Program-made: the position numbers and the translations under genes
Origin: a virus
Virus record (IMG/VR): IMGVR_UViG_3300035698_017699
Coordinates: 1 to 41,201 of that record
Length of the DNA: 41,201 nt
Strand: one strand, 5' to 3'
Shown: positions 1 through 11,567 of the stretch, piece by piece
How the letters are laid out: each line of letters opens with the position of its first letter
How positions within the stretch are numbered: the first letter of the stretch is position 1
The notes under the pieces: generated by a model
Database searches by the model: none
Seen by the model: only the letters and a program-made list of their open reading frames with translations
Told to the model about the DNA's origin: nothing

Positions 1-2919
1 ATAAGTCGTGCTTCAATTTCATTTTGGAGCAAATCAATGCTTAGCACTTGTCATATTATTTGTCGTATTGTCTGCTAAAGTTAATCCTGATTCACGTAAT
101 CAAGTTATATTTGTAGCTGTTCAACTACTAGGCGTTCATAAGGCTCAATTTATTTTTACATATACAGTATCAAAATAAGTTTTTAAAAATGCTTTTACAT
201 TTGTCCAAGTAGTTCTTATTAATGAAAAACTATCAGCACTATTCATTCAAACTATTTCATCTGCATTTACTAAAGTTGTTTTTTCAGTAGCTCAATGGTT
301 AATAGATGCTATTGAAGTCGCATCTTCATCTCAAGTATTTGTATTACTGTTAGTTCAAGTTATATCAGCCGTTGTTGCTATAGTTCAATCCTTATCAGGA
401 AAAGTATATGTTCTTGCTGCTGTATTTGCATTTGTAAAGAAAGAAGTAAATGTATTTGCTATATTTTTAAAATTAATCTTAAACAATGTAAGTCAAGCAT
501 ATCAACCTGTCGCATCTTTTTTTGCTAAAGTTTGGAATAATCAAGTTGCCCAATCATAAACTGATTTAACGCTAGGATATTTTGTATCACTTGCTTTGTC
601 TGTATCTATATCTATGCTTTTATTTGCTACATTTTCAGGAACATATCATATATTAGTTTCAGTTGCAGACCAGTTAGATTCTGTTTGTCCAGGTGTATCT
701 GTTAAAGCTCTTACTTGATCTCATATTTTTACTACCTCCGTTCACATAGTTCAAGCTACTGATATAATCCATAGGTCTCCTTTAAGTATTGCTCCTGCTG
801 TTCAACTTCATCAAGTTGTAGGATATGTATTTACCGAAGCATCGAAGTTTCATCTATCATCAATTAGTCAAACAACTAATGAATCAGCATAATCTTTAAT
901 TGCTTTAACTCATGGATATTTAATATTTGAGGCTCAATCTGTTACAATATCTGTACTCTTATTAGCTACATCTTCTTTAGATGCATCTAATCAAGAATAA
1001 AGTGTGTTAATTGCATTATCTCAAGTATTAATATTACTTAAATTTCATAAGTTAGTTATATCATCATCAGTTACATAGTTTTTATCTGTTGCTTCTGTGA
1101 TATTAAGATTAGATATAGTAGGACTATCAGTAAATTCTAAAGCTGTTGTTCAAGAATTAATTTGTGGTATTTTTAATCACTCGCCTGTATATGCGTTTGG
1201 AGTATCTGTTAATCATAAGAATGTAGTCACTCAAGTTCAACCAGCTCAACCACCTGCTGAAGTATTTGGAATTTTACCCCTTAAATCTTCTGTAGCATAT
1301 AAAGCCCAAGTTCAACTAAGATTTGTAAATGTAAATCTTGCTATTAAAAATCAAGTTCATTGAAATATTTTAGGCACTTCATATACAGAATAATTAAAAG
1401 CATCTGCTGTTGCATCTTCTGGAGCTGTTTTTGAATAAGTACTTGTTGGTAAATTACCCATTAATTGTGAAGTTTCTCCTGTTTTATTTGCTATTCACCA
1501 TACAACAATACTAAATGAAGTGTTATTTAAACTATCTCAATTTGCATCTGTTGTTAGAGATAATAAATCTGTTACTTGTGTATAAGGAGTTGGATGATTA
1601 ACTATGTGCATATCGTTAGTAGGCATTGATTTAGCTGGATATGTATGTGCGTGCATTTGATACACAATTCATTCTGTTATTTGAACATAAGCATTAGTTG
1701 GTAATCAAGTTACTGTTCATTCAGCTCAACTATCCCATTGTGCTTCTAATAATCTAATTCTAGTTCATAAATGTACTACGTGTCATTCTTCATCAGATAA
1801 ATCATTATTTATATTCTTATTTTGTAATGCTCAATCTGCTTGTGTTAATGTTGCTGTTTGAACTACAACCTCTGCACAAGGTATATAAGCCACTGTTGGA
1901 TATCAACTTGTACTAGAGTTAAGCGAATAATCTGAACATAATATATATATATAATTCTTTTGTGGATTTGTTGCAGTTCAAGGTGTGATAGTAACTGTTG
2001 GTGGAGTTGAAACATCTAATAAATGCCAACCTTCTTTACATAATAAAGTTAATGTATCGGCTCAATCAGAAGCAGTTAAAGAACCAGTAATTGTAGTTCA
2101 ATCACTAGTAACAGATAAATCAATATTTTCTCTACAAGTTCAATTCCAAAAGTTCTCAAAAGTATCTTCTTTTGTCCTTCTTGTTTCTATATTTATTACT
2201 CAATTAGTTGCATCTTGTACTAAAGTTAATCAAACAAATATTTCATATCAAGGTAAAACTGGGGAAGTGTTAGTTAGTTCTCCTGCCACAGTAGCACTTA
2301 AATATAAAGGTTGTGCTAAGGTATATGCACTAGTATCTATATTTCTAACTCTACCATTCTTAGTTACTATTCAATGTGTTCAAGTTGGAATATCCATAGT
2401 AGACATTAATACTCAATTACCAAATCATTCAAATGTATCAGCTATTGCTAACTCAATTTTTTGATAACCATCAGTATGAACTCCTTTTATACGAGTTGCT
2501 TTACCATTTAATATAGTAGAACCAGTATTATTATATACAACCTTAAATGTTTCTTGTCAAACTTGTAATATAGGTCAAAGTCCTGTTGGTATATTTAAAG
2601 TGTATTCATCTGTATTCCAAGTTATTTCTTGTCAGTCTGTAAGTTTTATTGATTTTATTAATGACATATTATCTAAGTCATCTACTACTATTCAAGATTT
2701 TTGAATTCATTTAGCTCATCAATCTCATTTTACTAAAGCATTATCTGTAATATTTGCACCTGTAATAACATCTCAAATATCAGATACCTCTCATGCATCG
2801 TTTTTTTTCTTTAAAACTCCTGAATCACTAAAAATAGCAAGATTACCAGAATCGGGAGTATCAACTCCCGCCTCTGGTGTATTACTTAATTCTAATGGTT
2901 TTATTATTTTATTCTGCAT
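1..2919 (-). CDS. Large tail fibre/appendage protein, C-terminus beyond the window
   Basis: A code-25 frame runs from the ATG at 2919 to the window edge, giving 973 residues with no TAA or TAG; the C-terminus lies outside. Most glycines are TGA. The second half has two copies of a tail-fibre module with E-(D/N)-VANKS-(T/I)-DI followed by KYP-x-VK, and a later stretch with GTNSGTNTG-like turns and TSAKHGFAPKG, all common in phage fibre and appendage proteins. An AYTGEGLK segment and a GAGGTG glycine cluster look like linkers. The frame starts 20 bases after the stop of the next fibre gene. I infer a distal fibre or receptor-binding role; the host ligand cannot be read from the sequence. Confidence 0.85.
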
Positions 2920-2938
2920 AGCAAATATAGTTTAAAAA

Positions 2939-3922
2939 TTATCCTTGTACAATAACTCTATATTCATCAGTAGAAGGAGCAACTGCAAATTCAACTACTG
3001 CCTCATTAACAGAACTAGCTTTATTTGGAACTATAACCTCTTCTCCAGTAGATATTTCTCTCACACTTACTTGTATATCAAGTGTGTTTAAATTATGAGT
3101 AATAGTGAAGCTTGTATTAGAAGTATCTCAAATATCAACAGCATATTTTCTAACAGTGACTGTAGGATCTACTTTTATAACAGTACCTGTAATATCTATA
3201 CCATTTCAAGCTGTATATGAAGTTGAAGCTCAAAATTGTTCAAAAGTTATAGCTGTTGTTCAAATAACTATTGCTCAATCTGTTGTAATTCTCCATTGAG
3301 TATCAGCTAAAGTAGTTCATTCCTCAATAAATAAAGCAGTTGCCGATGTTAAATCTCAATCTGTATCAGCATCTAAAGACCTAGTCCACGCACCTGATGC
3401 AACTAGATATATTCAATTTTCACTAGCTGTTGTTTGATTTTTTACTAAAATTCTTTCTCCTGCTATTAATGAAATTCCATCAATAGTTTGTAATCAAGAT
3501 AAAGTAACATTGGCGACAGTAGCTGCTCTAGCAGAAGCCTTCCAATCAGTTCAATTTAATAAATCATCTACATACTGCATATTTACAGCATCAGTAGAAA
3601 CAGTAGGTGTACCTACTGAAGTTATTTTTTGACTATTCATAGAAACAGCACTAGTAGGTGCAGCCATTTGATCTAATCTATTTGTTCTTACCGCAGTATT
3701 AAAATCTGAAATGGTATTCGCTAATTGCGTTCCTGAATGATTGGCTCTATCCAAGTCGTTTATCCAAGCGGTTCCATTCCATGTATATTCTAAGTGAGTT
3801 GTGGTATTCATATACTTTTGTCCTTCTACTGGCGTACTTGGTGCGCCTGTTAAGTTGTGAATAACTAAACTTAAAGCCTGTAATTGGTTAAAATCAAGGT
3901 TTTGTCATAATCTATTGTTCAT
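2939..3922 (-). CDS. Phage tail fibre protein (327 aa)
   Basis: The code-25 frame begins MNNRLGQNLDFNQLQALSLV and ends YRVIVQG-stop. Both ends are typical of a widespread tail-fibre family whose N-terminus reads N-x-N-Q-x-QALN and whose C-terminus is a beta-rich YRV-hydrophobic segment. The middle (about residues 105-190) holds the familiar block ATVANVTLSGLQTIDG, LVKNQTTASENGIYLVASGA and ALFIEEGTTLADTQWRITTDG. The glycines in this block, such as LSG-L, EEG-T and TDG-A, are encoded by TGA, while its tryptophans are TGG; this is some of the clearest evidence for UGA=Gly. The annotated start precedes a second in-frame ATG at 3811 and is preferred because the family N-terminus lies before it. 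It is probably a structural fibre or collar of the baseplate. Confidence 0.9.
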
Positions 3923-3940
3923 AGCAATTGTATTTAATAA

Positions 3941-4237
3941 TTAAGATAAATATGCTGTACCCGAAGTACCTCAAGAAAATTCTAGTGTCAATGTGTTTAT
4001 ATCTACATATGTAATATGAAAGTTCACTATATTGGTTCAGCCACTATCTATAACTACTATTCAAGCTAAATATATTCATAAATTATGGCTTATAGCCCAT
4101 GTAGATAAAGGTGTGCTTTGGTTATGTACATAAGTACCAGTTGTAACAGGACCTGGAGGTCAAGGTGGTCAAGAGGCATTTCATTCCATAGTTACTGAAA
4201 TAGAATCCTTGCATAATATAACATTTATATCGCTCAT
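3941..4237 (-). CDS. Small tail fibre/adhesin-like protein (98 aa)
   Basis: MSDINVILCKDSISVTMEG is followed by a short collagen-like GPPGPPGP stretch near residues 22-30, then a domain with THNLGIY-like and TYVDINTLTLEFSGGTSGTAYLS-type features. The second part resembles the short C-terminal domain of many fibre proteins (TWxIxHNLG, VVDSxG, I/V-x-T-L-x-F, SGxAYL-stop). The protein lies between two fibre genes and is read in the same direction. The GPPGPPGP stretch could form a short trimeric stalk. The start ATG at 4237 follows the previous stop by four bases. It is probably a short fibre tip; which structure it caps is not known. Confidence 0.75.
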
Positions 4238-4241
4238 TTTG

Positions 4242-4565
4242 TTAAGTAGTTATTTCGTAAGTTATTATAAAATTTCCCTTCATTATTGTTCTTACAATAC
4301 TAAGCGAATCAACCCATTGCATATCGAAGAAATAAGCACCTACATCTAATCACATTTCAGCACTTGGGATTTTTAGTCTTGCCAATCAACCAGTTGCATC
4401 TGTTATTGTAAAATCAGCTTGTATTAATGGAGTAACATCGTCTATGTTGGTTTTTATTGTAAATGTGATAACAGAACTCGTTATATCAATTACAGTTCAA
4501 TCAGCGTCTTTAAAAGTCATGTTTTTTATAAACGTATCAGATTTTGTGTGGGAAATATTATCCAT
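4242..4565 (-). CDS. BppU-like N-terminal baseplate/fibre protein (107 aa)
   Basis: The 107-residue frame opens MDNISHTKSDTFIKNMTFK and continues with a D-A-D-G-T-V-I-D-I-T stretch, then beta-strand-rich text ending in TIMKGNFIITYEITT. This looks like the domain called BppU N-terminal or DUF2479, which docks receptor-binding complexes onto the baseplate: a strand with F-K-D-A-D-G, a T-I-K-T strand, and a terminal RTIMKGNF-type strand. Here it stands alone rather than heading a long fibre. The start is preceded by AAATT directly before the ATG. The family call rests on pattern recognition and is moderate. Confidence 0.65.
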
Positions 4566-4568
4566 AAT

Positions 4569-4859
4569 TTAAAAGTTAGTAATATATACATCTGAATTAG
4601 TAGCTCCAGCGGATATAATTTGTAGTTCCGATAAGTCAGCAATTTTGATTTGTTTTTCTCCAGTTGTAGCAGCTAAATTATATGAATTTGCATCAGCAGT
4701 ACCTTTGTTTATTAATACTGCTACTGTTCATCTATTTTGAATTGTTACCAAAAAATATTTCTTATTATTCTCTTGAAATTCTGGTGTAAACTTAGCATAT
4801 TCTGTTGCATTTCCCATAGCCAAAATTGTTTGACTAACCCCCGTTATAGAAAGTTTCAT
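4569..4859 (-). CDS. Small phage structural protein, family not recognised (96 aa)
   Basis: The frame begins MKLSITGVSQTILAMGN and ends SDVYITNF-stop. It is a compact beta-rich protein with a central NRGTVAVLINKG segment and a final EIQII-like strand followed by A-G-A-T-N-S-D. The style (NKGT-x-DANSY, then SAGATNSDVYI) matches small beta-sandwich decoration or fibre-associated proteins of phages, but I do not recognise a named family. It sits four bases from the BppU-like gene and within the fibre cluster. Only one TGA glycine occurs (NRG), beside several ordinary GGN codons. AAATTATG forms the start context. Confidence 0.7.
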
Positions 4860-4883
4860 AATTTTGTAAATTATTTAATAAAA

Positions 4884-6590
4884 TTAATTTGTAATTACAG
4901 TTGGAATATTACTAAAAGCTATATCATAATATATTCTAAAGTTTTTTGCGTAAATAGTTTGTGCTGTGTTTGCTTTCCGATATATCTGAATTAAATCTCA
5001 TTTTTCAACTGTTGTTGAAGTTACCGTTAATGTTTCGTAAGTTGTTCAAGGTGCCACAGCACCAATTTGAACTCAGTTCTTATATACGTAAACATAAGTG
5101 TGTGCTGAGTCAGGTGTTGTTGAGCTTTTTGCATCAACTTTTACCCTTATAATACCTTGTTCATCAATTTGCATTTCCTTAACTTTTGCCGGTATACTAG
5201 AACCTACAGATAACAAACTTCTTTCAGTATCTGCACTAGCTTGTAATGTATCACTAGCAGCTAACGACCTAACTTTTGTTTGTAAAAAATAATTATCAGC
5301 AACTTGCTTTGAATTCATATATCTAATTTCATCTGCTCAAGCCAAAGCCTCAGCATCAGTATTCATTTCTACGATACCTTTTACAGTAGTACTAGCATCT
5401 GGAATTACTATAACATATGGTTTTAATAGATTCAATTCTGTCTCGCTAATGGCAAAAAAGTCAGTTCAACTTACAATAACTCAAGTTGTTGTATTATATC
5501 CATAATAATTTCAAGGTGTTAATCCTGTTTGATTGTTATCATATCAAGTATTAAATTTTTCTATTTCTCAAATAGATCAAGTATTTTGTAATATACCTAT
5601 AAAATTAGTTCATCATAAAGTAGTTAATTTATATCAAGTAGTCATTTTGAAATACAAATCGTCAGTTGCATTTGCCCAACTTGTTGTAAATTTGCTCATT
5701 GTTCCTAATACTGCACTAGCTCAATTACTTCCTATTGAATAATAATTTACAGCGTCATCTATTCAACTTCTTTTTACTACTATATGATATAATGTTTCTA
5801 CTATTAATGTAGGTACACTTGCAAAAGTAAATGTAGTTTCTACAAAGGAAGCAGTCAGTCAAGTTCATGAAACATTATTTGAAGTTCAATTTGTAACTAT
5901 TGTTCAACTAGGAACTCAAGCATTATCAGTTTGTATTTCTACTAAAATATTATCGCTAGGTGCAGATACTTTTTTTATATTTAATTTTAGAGTTGTAATA
6001 TCTATATCTTGAGCATAAAAGCTTTGAGAAACTTCTGGTTGTGCTATACTTCATATACTATTACTAGTCCCTGTTCAAGTTTGCTCATAATCTACTAAGC
6101 TATATGCCCTTCAGATAGTTCAGGTATCTCATAACATATAATATAAACTTGCAGATTCTACCTCAATTTTTTTATTAGTTTTTAAAGAAGGCCTAATATC
6201 TTCTATATCTACATCATTAATTATAGTATCTCATTGAGCTAATAAAACATAAGCTAATGGGAAGTGTAGTTCTGGTATATCTGGTTTTACTGGTGAAGCT
6301 GATGAGACTCAATAAGTTCTTATCACTGTAGAGTCATTATTAATAGATATTAATATATACCAACTTTCTCCTATATTAGTAGGAAAAACTAAGTTAGTAA
6401 TTGATTCTAAAGATTTATTCACCTGAACATCTAAAGAGTTTGTGTAAAATCACTCTTGTAAGTTTACATAACTATTTGGTGTGGAATTAGCGGTTATTTG
6501 AAGCATAGCACTAAGTCTTGCATCATCTCTTAATTTATTATATTGCTCTATAGTTCCTAAATCTCAGGCAACAATTGCGCTTGATCTCAT
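4884..6590 (-). CDS. Tail fibre protein (568 aa)
   Basis: The protein begins MRSSAIVAGDLGTIEQYNKL followed by RDDARLSA, an N-terminus typical of fibre proteins that attach to the baseplate. A middle region (about 60-140) has VNKSLESITN and an HFPLAYVLLAQGD block. Another region resembles a carbohydrate-binding-like beta sandwich (FVETTFTFASVPTLI, ETLYHIVVKRSG). Near residues 395-450 it has ASTTVKGIVEMNTDAEA and ADEIRYMNSKQVADN, the motif that joins fibre shafts to C-terminal heads. Glycines are a mix of TGA and GGN. Stop is TAA at 4884. It lies directly after the DUF2313 gene, where PBSX-like phages place their fibres. Confidence 0.85.
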
Positions 6591-6649
6591 AATTTATATA
6601 ATTATTGATATTAAAATAAGTTTACTCTATCTTGCTATAAAAGTCAACA

Positions 6650-7255
6650 TTAACTCCAAATAGATCAATCAAAAGGTAAAGTTTCAGACACCCAATACAT
6701 AGGACTTGCTGATGGAGTTATGCCAGAAGACCAAGTAAATGTAGGATATGAAGTATTTGAAATTGTTACAGTACAATGTGCTGGTTGTAGATTATAAATT
6801 GTTTCAGCAAGTGTTGAGGGATTAAACGCATTAGTTATAAGACTACTATTTATTATTATTTCATAAGTAAATAAATCATCTCAAGTACTTACTCAATCTG
6901 TCCGAGTTTCATAAAATTCAACACTACTACTATCGCCTCAAACAACTCAATATACAACTTGTTTCAAAACCGATAAAGTTGCATCTCTTCATAAAACCAT
7001 AGATAATAATACGGATCTTCTTTCTTCTAAAGTTAGTCCTATTCAATTTATGTTAAAAAAATTCTCCCATTCAACTATTCAATATTCGTCTGAAGTTGTG
7101 ATAAGTAACTGTTTAGCTGCTGATATAATTTCGTCTGAAATAGTATCAAAAGTAAACCCTCTTACTTCATCATATTTATTTGTGATACTTCCCAACTCAT
7201 TTGATTCTTCACGAATTCAATAAGGGTAAGCATCTTTTATATAATCTTTAATCAT
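6650..7255 (-). CDS. DUF2313 baseplate wedge protein, Mu gp48/YmfQ-like (201 aa)
   Basis: Features of the Mu gp48/YmfQ/XkdU family are visible: an N-terminal helical region with a TNKYDEVRGFTFDTISDE stretch, the EERRSVLLS helix at about residue 78, and a late TLAETIYNLQPAHCTVTI segment. Family members cap the wedge beside baseplate protein J and connect to fibres. Length (201) fits the family's usual 180-220. Its ATG at 7255 overlaps the stop of the baseplate J gene by one base (TAATG), indicating translational coupling. About 60 bases of non-coding sequence separate its stop from the next start. Confidence 0.88.
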
Positions 7256-8673
7256 TAGAAATTTATGGTTATAGTTCAATTATTAGCAATACTAGTCACA
7301 CTTAATGTTTGATTAGCTGTGGGTGTAGTTAATGAAAAATCTGTAATTGCATCTAAGTTATATATTAAATTTGCAATATCTACCACTTTTATTGTGGCTC
7401 AAGTTCCTAATCATATAAAAAATTCTTGTAAAGTATCTTCTATTAAAGTAGTTAATGTAGCTTCTGTATAACTACTAGAGTCATAAGTAGTTATTGTTAA
7501 GGTAACAGCTACAGAAGTTACAGTAGGAGCATATACTACTATACTGTCGCATACAGCCCTATTGTCATCATTATTTAGTTCTGCTTGAACCGTAGCTATT
7601 AATGTTGCACTAGGTATAGGGTCTGATCATGTTTGAGTTATATAACACGATATTTCATTTACTGGATTACCTGCTTCATGTAATATTGTGGCACTACTAA
7701 CATCATCAACAGCTTCAGCAGTTATTTTGTATCAACTTATTGTAACTTTTCAATAATTATTTGACAATTCTTCTATAATTCTTGCCCTATAAACAGCATC
7801 AGTTTCTTTATTAGAACCTGAATATGTTCAAGCTATATTTGTCACCGTTTCTATTCACGTAGGTGGTTCTATCATATTTGTAATAGCTCATGCACCTACA
7901 TTATAAATAATTCATGCAGAAGTACTTTCAATTGCTATTGAAATACTTAAGGCTCAAGATTCATTTGTAACTGGTGGTATTACACTACTGGCTGTTGTTC
8001 CAACTAAATCAGAATAGTCTGGTGAAGTAGATGTACCTAATAAAAATCAACCTAAGTAAATTTTATAAGAAACAGCTAAAAGTGTAGCAGTCCAAGTTAG
8101 TAATACATTATTAGTAGATAATCAGTTTGTAATAACTACACTTAAGGTTGTTGACTCATCGGTCTCATTTCAGTTTCAATCTATAGCGGTTACCGTATAA
8201 GCATAGGTTCAATTTGATATTGATCAAGTCGCTCCAAGTGTATTAGCTAATCAAGATGGAGTACTTAATTGTCAATATAAAATACCCTCTAATGTAGTAG
8301 CAAATGTTAATACGCTTCAAGATGAATCTTCAACTGTGGATATTAATGTACCTGATGGTATTGTATAATTAGTAGTAGCCAAGGCTGAGCGACTAAAAAG
8401 TGCTATCCCTATTGAGTTGTCTGCAGCTATTCTTTCTATACCTCTATCTGTTCATAAATTTGATAATTCGTCACCTGTAGCATATGCTAAAAAAGCATTA
8501 TTTGTTTGAGTAATTAAGTCTTGCTCTAATCAATATGCCACCTCTGAAATCACCGCAGCATCCATATATACCATACTATCTGTGTTTGTATTTATGTTTG
8601 GCTCAAGTGATACCCATTTATCTAATTGTAATGTATTCCATTCATCTAATGATTTTCCTGTTATATGTGCCAT
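7255..8673 (-). CDS. Baseplate J-like protein (472 aa)
   Basis: The N-terminus has the Mu gp47/P2 gpJ layout: EPNINTNTDSMVYMD, DAAVISEVAYGLEQD, and a GTDRGIERIAADNSIG segment matching the G-x-x-x-G-I-x-R family block. Downstream are GTLISTVE-type strands, and near residue 300 the hallmark GSNKETDAVYRARI (family G-x-D-x-E-(T/S)-D-x-x-x-R-x-R-I). A fibronectin-like insertion around residues 140-210 (YAYTVTAIDGNGNETDES) is extra to the core. The protein forms the baseplate wedge ring that triggers sheath contraction. Both junctions are one-base TAATG overlaps, so it is translationally coupled to its neighbours. The length is typical for members with an insert. Confidence 0.92.
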
Positions 8674-9053
8674 TATACTACTATGTTAATATTTAAGGTT
8701 CAAACTGACAAATCTAAGTCAAGCTTAATTTCTACTTGTATATAATCATCTCCTTTTTCTAATATTTTTACAGATACTATAGCTAAAATTCTATTAGAAT
8801 CTAATAAAGGTTGCAATGATCTTGAAATATATCAACTTATTTGTGAGGCTGTTATATTAGTAATAGCTGTATTTCTAAGTTCAGCTAATAATCCACCATA
8901 ATCATCGTCATAAATCCAGCTTCATACCTCAGAAAGAATTCTATTTTGTGCTGCTTGTAATGTAGCTTCTTCGGAATCCACTATTGTAAAATCACCACTA
9001 TTTGTTAGCGAATATCAAGAACTTGCAGATAATTGTTTATCTATTAGTGTCAT
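8673..9053 (-). CDS. gp25/XkdS-like baseplate wedge protein (126 aa)
   Basis: Residues 15-40 read SLTNSGDFTIVDSEEATLQA, then a QNRILSEVGSWIYDDDYG segment and a late helix-strand region ending in VEIKLDLDLSVG. This matches DUF2634/gp25-like/Mu gp46 lysozyme-fold wedge proteins, which have a G-D-x-x-x-V block, an L-x-T-x-x-G-E-x-x-(Y/W) block and a final strand of alternating V-x-V-x-V. The gene sits next to baseplate J as in PBSX (xkdS before xkdT). Its ATG at 9053 is the only sensible start in frame. Confidence 0.85.
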
Positions 9054-9063
9054 AATAATATTA

Positions 9064-9417
9064 TTAAGTGTTATCTACGGTTATATCTCTTCAATTTGCA
9101 GTAATTGTATCTCAAGTAAGCACTACATCGCCTCATTGTATTTTAATGTCTGGTGATATTATTCTTATTTCGTCAGCCTCTAATGACATATATTGTTTTG
9201 CATTATAAGATACTATACCTAATATGGCATATTGTCACTGATTTACAACTAATAATAACACGGTATCACCTACTTTCGGAAAAGTGTTAAATCATGGTTG
9301 TTGTATAAAATCACATTTTCTATATTCTAAATCTGAAATGTTGCTCTCCACATTTATTACATAGGTTCCATCCGCATTTATTACAGATGTAGTGACATTT
9401 CAATATATTGCATTCAT
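9064..9417 (-). CDS. gpV-like baseplate spike/OB-fold protein (117 aa)
   Basis: The frame begins MNAIYGNVTTSVINADGTYV, with an OB-fold-like set of strands and a PKVGDTVLLLV turn typical of gpV, gp45 and XkdR-type baseplate assembly proteins. After an AILGIVSY strand the chain ends in a short beta-helix-like tail (LEADEIRISSPDIKIQGG). Family members form the central spike. This copy is short, so the spike helix is reduced or a separate tip exists. The gene lies between the tail hub and the gp25-like gene, the expected place. The Met at 9417 is followed by a second possible start only in other frames. Confidence 0.72.
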
Positions 9418-9470
9418 CTTATATATGGTTAATAATACTATACAGATTTAATTAAGTCAATATTAAATAA

Positions 9471-10529
9471 TTATTCAAGCTCAGTTGGCACTATTGGAGT
9501 AAAAGTGTATGCAGTATGATATTTATTTTTATTATCATAATTATAGCTAATTGCAGTTATATACATATATTGCTTTATCTCCTCATTTTGTATAAATATT
9601 TCACAAGTATCTAACATATGTAAGTCTAAAAATTCAGCTATGGTTATATTCACTTCTATTTTTATATCTTGGGCTATTCTTGTTTTTTTAACAACTCAAG
9701 TCAATTCTGCTTTTGATTTTACATCAATTGAATTACTCACAAATCTTTTTATAACAGGTGCAGTCATTGGATTGCTTGAAATATTCCTAAGCCTTTGTGG
9801 ATATACTCATGTAGATAATGAGGTATTTTCCAACTCAGTATATATTTTTGGTTTTGAGGTAGAGGTTCAATAAGTAAATCATTTAATAATGCTTTTACAA
9901 GCGGAAATACTTTCAGATATTTTAACATCTAATATTCTATTGTTATAATTCACAAATCATCCTCATTGCGTTGATAATGTAAATTGTGGATTATTTCTTA
10001 TGGTATAATCACTTTCACTAGGAAGGGATTTTTTAATAAGTGTGTTTCATGTCTTATATAAGTAAAAATTATTTCTACTTACTACGCTTTCTAATACCGT
10101 TCCTTTTCTAACTCAATTATTTGGTATCTTATATTCGGCTATTATTTTTTCTTCTCACAACTCATATTCCCATCAGTATCAACTAGTAACATCTTTTATT
10201 ATAAAATTATCAGATACTTTAATATAGTCTTTTTTCAAAGGATTTATATCATCTTCTGTTGTTAAAAATAATTCTTCTCTACCAGAAAAATCAAGTGAAA
10301 ATCAAACATTTCAAATATTAACATTTTTTTCTTCGCATATACCTCTAAATATTTCTATTTCATTATAGTATACATTTATATAAGATCAAATAGGTATTGT
10401 TTTACTATATAGTCATCATGGATTTCATAATGATATATTAAAAGAATCAACAAAATTGCTTAACTTTTTACTTATAGTAAAACTTTCATATAGCTTTATT
10501 TCCTTATTATTTATTTTTATCTTAAACAT
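9471..10529 (-). CDS. Tail hub / late control D-like protein (352 aa)
   Basis: The protein opens MFKIKINNKEIKLYESF and a SKKLSNFVDSFN block, then EIFRGICEEKNV. Later it shows KGTVLESVVSRNNFYL and ISESISACKSIIKGFTYG before a final ITAISYNYDN region. These belong to the gpD/Mu gp44/XkdQ hub family: an N-terminal strand pair, a split-barrel part, and a second module beginning L-x-x-x-x-x-x-G. Hubs surround the spike and connect the tube to the baseplate. Several glycines are TGA. The 183-base stretch at 9471-9653 looks like a separate short gene under the standard code, but TGA read-through joins it to this frame. Confidence 0.82.
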
Positions 10530-10535
10530 ATTTAT

Positions 10536-11558
10536 TTAGTAAGGGAAATAATAAGAATTATCTTTTGGTAAACACTGAAATCAATCCGTATTTCCTGTAT
10601 AGTCTAAACATATTTCTTTAGAGTAATCTATTCTATTTATTTGTGTTTTTTTAGCAGGCTCAGTAAATCAACTCGGTATCAATATTCTATCTCAAGCATA
10701 TAGTAGTCTAGCTGTCTTCCAATATAATCATTCATCTCATCTTTCAATAGTTCTAACTTCAACTCAGCGATTAATTTCAAATAAATCAGTAAATGCTACA
10801 GAATAAGCTTTTGCTATCTTCATTCAAGTATCACCCGCTTTTACATTGTAATATTTTTGGATAGTACTTGTATCATCACTGATTTCATCGTCAGTTCATA
10901 TTTCAAATCAAGTTGCTTCCCATTCTGCATATGCCTCAGCTCTCATATCAAAATTATATCTTAGCCATTCTGCATTTATTATTGGATTTACTCATGCTAA
11001 TATTTTTCCTTCAACTATAGCATCAAATAATTCTTCTGCATTATTATAAAGTAATTCAGTAGAATATATATCACTAATAGGTTTAACTTTAGCTTTTGGA
11101 AATAACTCATCACTTTTTTCTTTTAATGTTTTTGCATTAGGTGGCGTGTTTTCTAATAATTCTATAGAAAATATAAAAGATGAAGTAAGTGCATTACCTC
11201 AATCATTCATTGGCGAGTACCCTTCTCAATTTTGTGTAATAGTTAAATCACTCATAATACACTGAAAAATTCAAAGGTCTGTGTGTATAAAACTTCAAGG
11301 CTTGTTATCATTTGTTAGTCTTAATTCTTTTACTAATGATTTAGGTTCTTTGTCTCATATTCATGGTACAAATTCCCCAGTCAGAGTAAAAACTCTATTA
11401 GCTAAAACCCTCTCGTGTTCTGCTCAATTTCTTCAAGCATATTCATAAGTGGCAACCTTAGCTCATTCTTTCATAGAAAAATCTTTTATAGAAAGCGGAA
11501 ATTGAAAATCCTTCCATTTTATAATAGTTTTTCTAGTTGTACTTAATATATTAGCCAT
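10536..11558 (-). CDS. LysM-domain tail protein, XkdP-like with DNA-circulation-like N-terminus (340 aa)
   Basis: Residues about 1-75 resemble the N-terminal domain of Mu gpN/DNA circulation proteins: FPLSIKDFSMKEG, VATYEYAGRNG, then RVLANRVFTLTGEFV. The C-terminal region (about 238-315) is a LysM-like fold with YYNVKAGDTGMKIAKAY, a DLFEINR helix and LLYAGDRILIPS. Together they fit the XkdP type of tail protein that links the tape measure end to the baseplate hub. LysM may touch peptidoglycan during injection, which is inference. The gene order tape measure, LysM, hub is the PBSX order. The start ATG at 11558 lies ten bases downstream of the tape measure stop. Confidence 0.82.
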
Positions 11559-11567
11559 TAGATTTTA

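Noticed and set aside
1985-2464. Plus-strand open frame of 159 residues in the fibre region
   Set aside because: The minus-strand frame here is a continuous recognisable fibre protein in code 25; the plus frame has no family features.
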